Part shown: positions 63,181 through 64,000 of the stretch, one piece after another
Layout of the letters: each line of letters begins with the position of its first letter
Numbering within the stretch: position 1 is the stretch's first letter
Source of the DNA: Halalkalibacter suaedae
GTDB lineage: Bacteria > Bacillota > Bacilli > Bacillales > Bacillaceae_D
DNA length: 64,000 bases
Direction of reading: 5' to 3'
Assembly (NCBI RefSeq): GCF_017939705.1
Contig: NZ_JAGKSQ010000001.1
Span: 765,238-829,237 of the forward strand
The notes under the pieces: model-generated
What the model was told of the DNA's origin: nothing
Databases searched by the model: none
The model's input: only the letters and a program-made list of their open reading frames with translations
Made by a program: the position numbers and the translations under genes

Positions 63181-63355
63181 CTTTCTATGTCTAGGGGGAA
63201 TGTTCATTTATGTAGCGCCAATTCGTGTTTTATCATAACAACCATAAATATAGACTGTCTATGACACAATTTTGCACCCAAATAAATCCTTATATAATAA
63301 CGCCTTCGCCTACTTCTAACACTTTTTTGAACAAACCATCACTTTTTTGAACAAG

Positions 63356-63375
63356 GGGACGGTTCTCGCGTTTCC
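63356..63375 (+). repeat. REP-like element 12
   Basis: A perfect copy of GGGACGGTTCTCGCGTTTCC. The region 63190-63540 holds this, a short duplicated ACTTTTTTGAACAA and element 13, and no gene. Confidence 0.9.
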
Positions 63376-63496
63376 GCAATTAAACTTTCAATCTCATACC
63401 CTGCTTAGATTCAAATGAACAAACTATCATGAAGCCTTTAAACCCACCACCAACCTCGTCCTCACTCATATTGACTTAATCCCAAAAGTAAAAAAA

Positions 63497-63513
63497 GCAC
63501 AAGAACCGTCCCC
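63497..63513 (-). repeat. REP-like element 13 (partial, inverse)
   Basis: GCACAAGAACCGTCCCC, a partial copy followed by AGCGTCTCAC repeated twice. Confidence 0.65.
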
Positions 63514-63539
63514 AGCGTCTCACAGCGTCTCACATACCT

Positions 63540-63765
63540 CTCATTCATTTTGCTCTTTAAATGAACTGTTTTATAAAAACATCAGTTAATTTTCAGTTTT
63601 TTTCTATGAAAAAGATCTCCTCACAGCTGTGTTTAGCTGTTTATTAAAGGGTAATTCTCTTTTATGAGCCGGATTGGGACATTTATGAGCGAGATTTGCT
63701 ATGTTATGAGCCGAATCTGCCACGTTATGAGCGGGTTTTACACTTTTATGAGCCGCACCTAAAAA
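63540..63765 (+). repeat. TTATGAGC array, locus J (1 unit, 5 boxes)
   Basis: Boxes at 63662, 63683, 63704, 63725 and 63746. Leader and spacers are close to those of locus I, which lies on the other side of the lyase gene. The CCAGCC boundary has decayed to CATCAG and the right GGCTGG is missing. Confidence 0.93.
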
Positions 63766-63772
63766 TTGGCAC

Positions 63773-63831
63773 AAAAAAAGGGAGCTGCCCCCCCATTAAG
63801 TATGGTGAAGGCAGCTCCCTTTTTTTATTTT
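63773..63831. terminator. Terminator, duplicate of that at 59007
   Basis: AAAAAAAGGGAGCTGCC and GGCAGCTCCCTTTTTTT with the same CCATTAAGTATGG loop as at 59007-59058. No gene in the window seems to need it; it may serve a gene beyond the right edge. Confidence 0.85.
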
Positions 63832-63855
63832 ATTGCTTTTTCATCACTCTTAAAA

Positions 63856-63874
63856 AGAAACACGAGAACCGTCC
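63856..63874 (-). repeat. REP-like element 14 (inverse orientation)
   Basis: AGAAACACGAGAACCGTCC, in the same place relative to the terminator as element 11 at 59079. Confidence 0.85.
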
Positions 63875-64000
63875 GGGACTGGTGAAAAAGTACCTTTTAT
63901 AATTAGCCAATTTTAGTTAATGACAAAATTTCAAAGTCAAAACTAAAAATTCAATGAATTTTTAATGATTTTAACTTTGAAGGGGGAAAACCTTACGGTT

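Overview
The window looks like chromosomal DNA of a low-GC Bacillota in the Bacillaceae, probably a Bacillus/Alkalihalobacillus-type organism. The basis is strong AGGAGG ribosome sites, many GTG/TTG starts, PF04122 cell-wall-binding proteins, TcaA/YvbJ-type zinc-ribbon proteins, a yybP-ykoY riboswitch, a CcpA cre site and a typical Bacillaceae intergenic repeat. No rRNA, tRNA, phage block or CRISPR array was seen.

Layout. 0-7 kb: glycosyltransferase pair, a frameshifted small gene, a PAS-GGDEF cyclase, a wall-binding CAP protein and a SEC-C protein. 9-17 kb: PAS-PAS-GGDEF-EAL protein, GNAT, orphan small membrane or immunity-like genes and a chemoreceptor. 18-24 kb: XRE/membrane pair, SUKH protein, 2-hydroxyacid dehydrogenase and an ECF sigma/anti-sigma pair. 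25-31 kb: orphan small genes and a three-gene zinc-ribbon membrane operon. 33-43 kb: a string of small single-promoter membrane genes, NTP transferase, VanZ-like protein, second XRE/membrane pair and an acyltransferase. 45-52 kb: second wall-binding protein and a compact peptide/ABC/M50-protease cluster with a LuxR-type regulator (48017-52053), the best candidate for an undescribed bacteriocin or pheromone system. 52-57 kb: PsiE, Mn riboswitch with unusual targets, and a REP-associated tyrosine transposase (RAYT). 57-63 kb: MsrA and a frameshifted PL11 rhamnogalacturonan lyase.

The dominant structure is a repeat family not explained by genes. Ten intergenic loci (A-J) carry TTATGAGC boxes at almost exactly 21-bp spacing, normally five per unit. 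Each unit of about 238 bp is bounded by CCAGCC and GGCTGG and is tandemly repeated up to six times. About 165 boxes are present, and at all ten loci they lie on the + strand. Within a locus the units are nearly identical; between loci only the boxes and a few leader blocks are kept. The arrays create false ORFs in several frames (MSxxxxx, YEPxxxx and AHKxxxx heptads).

Other repeats are about 14 copies of a 20-bp REP-like element (GGGACGGTTCTCGCGTTTCC), two of them flanking the RAYT gene in inverted orientation; a repeated AAGTAACCACCC terminator; a TAACGGG-CAATCCTT hairpin beside orphan small genes; and a pair of DnaA-box-like ~110-bp repeats. Many genes here look like accessory singletons with their own terminators. 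All family assignments were made by reading the sequence, with no database search.
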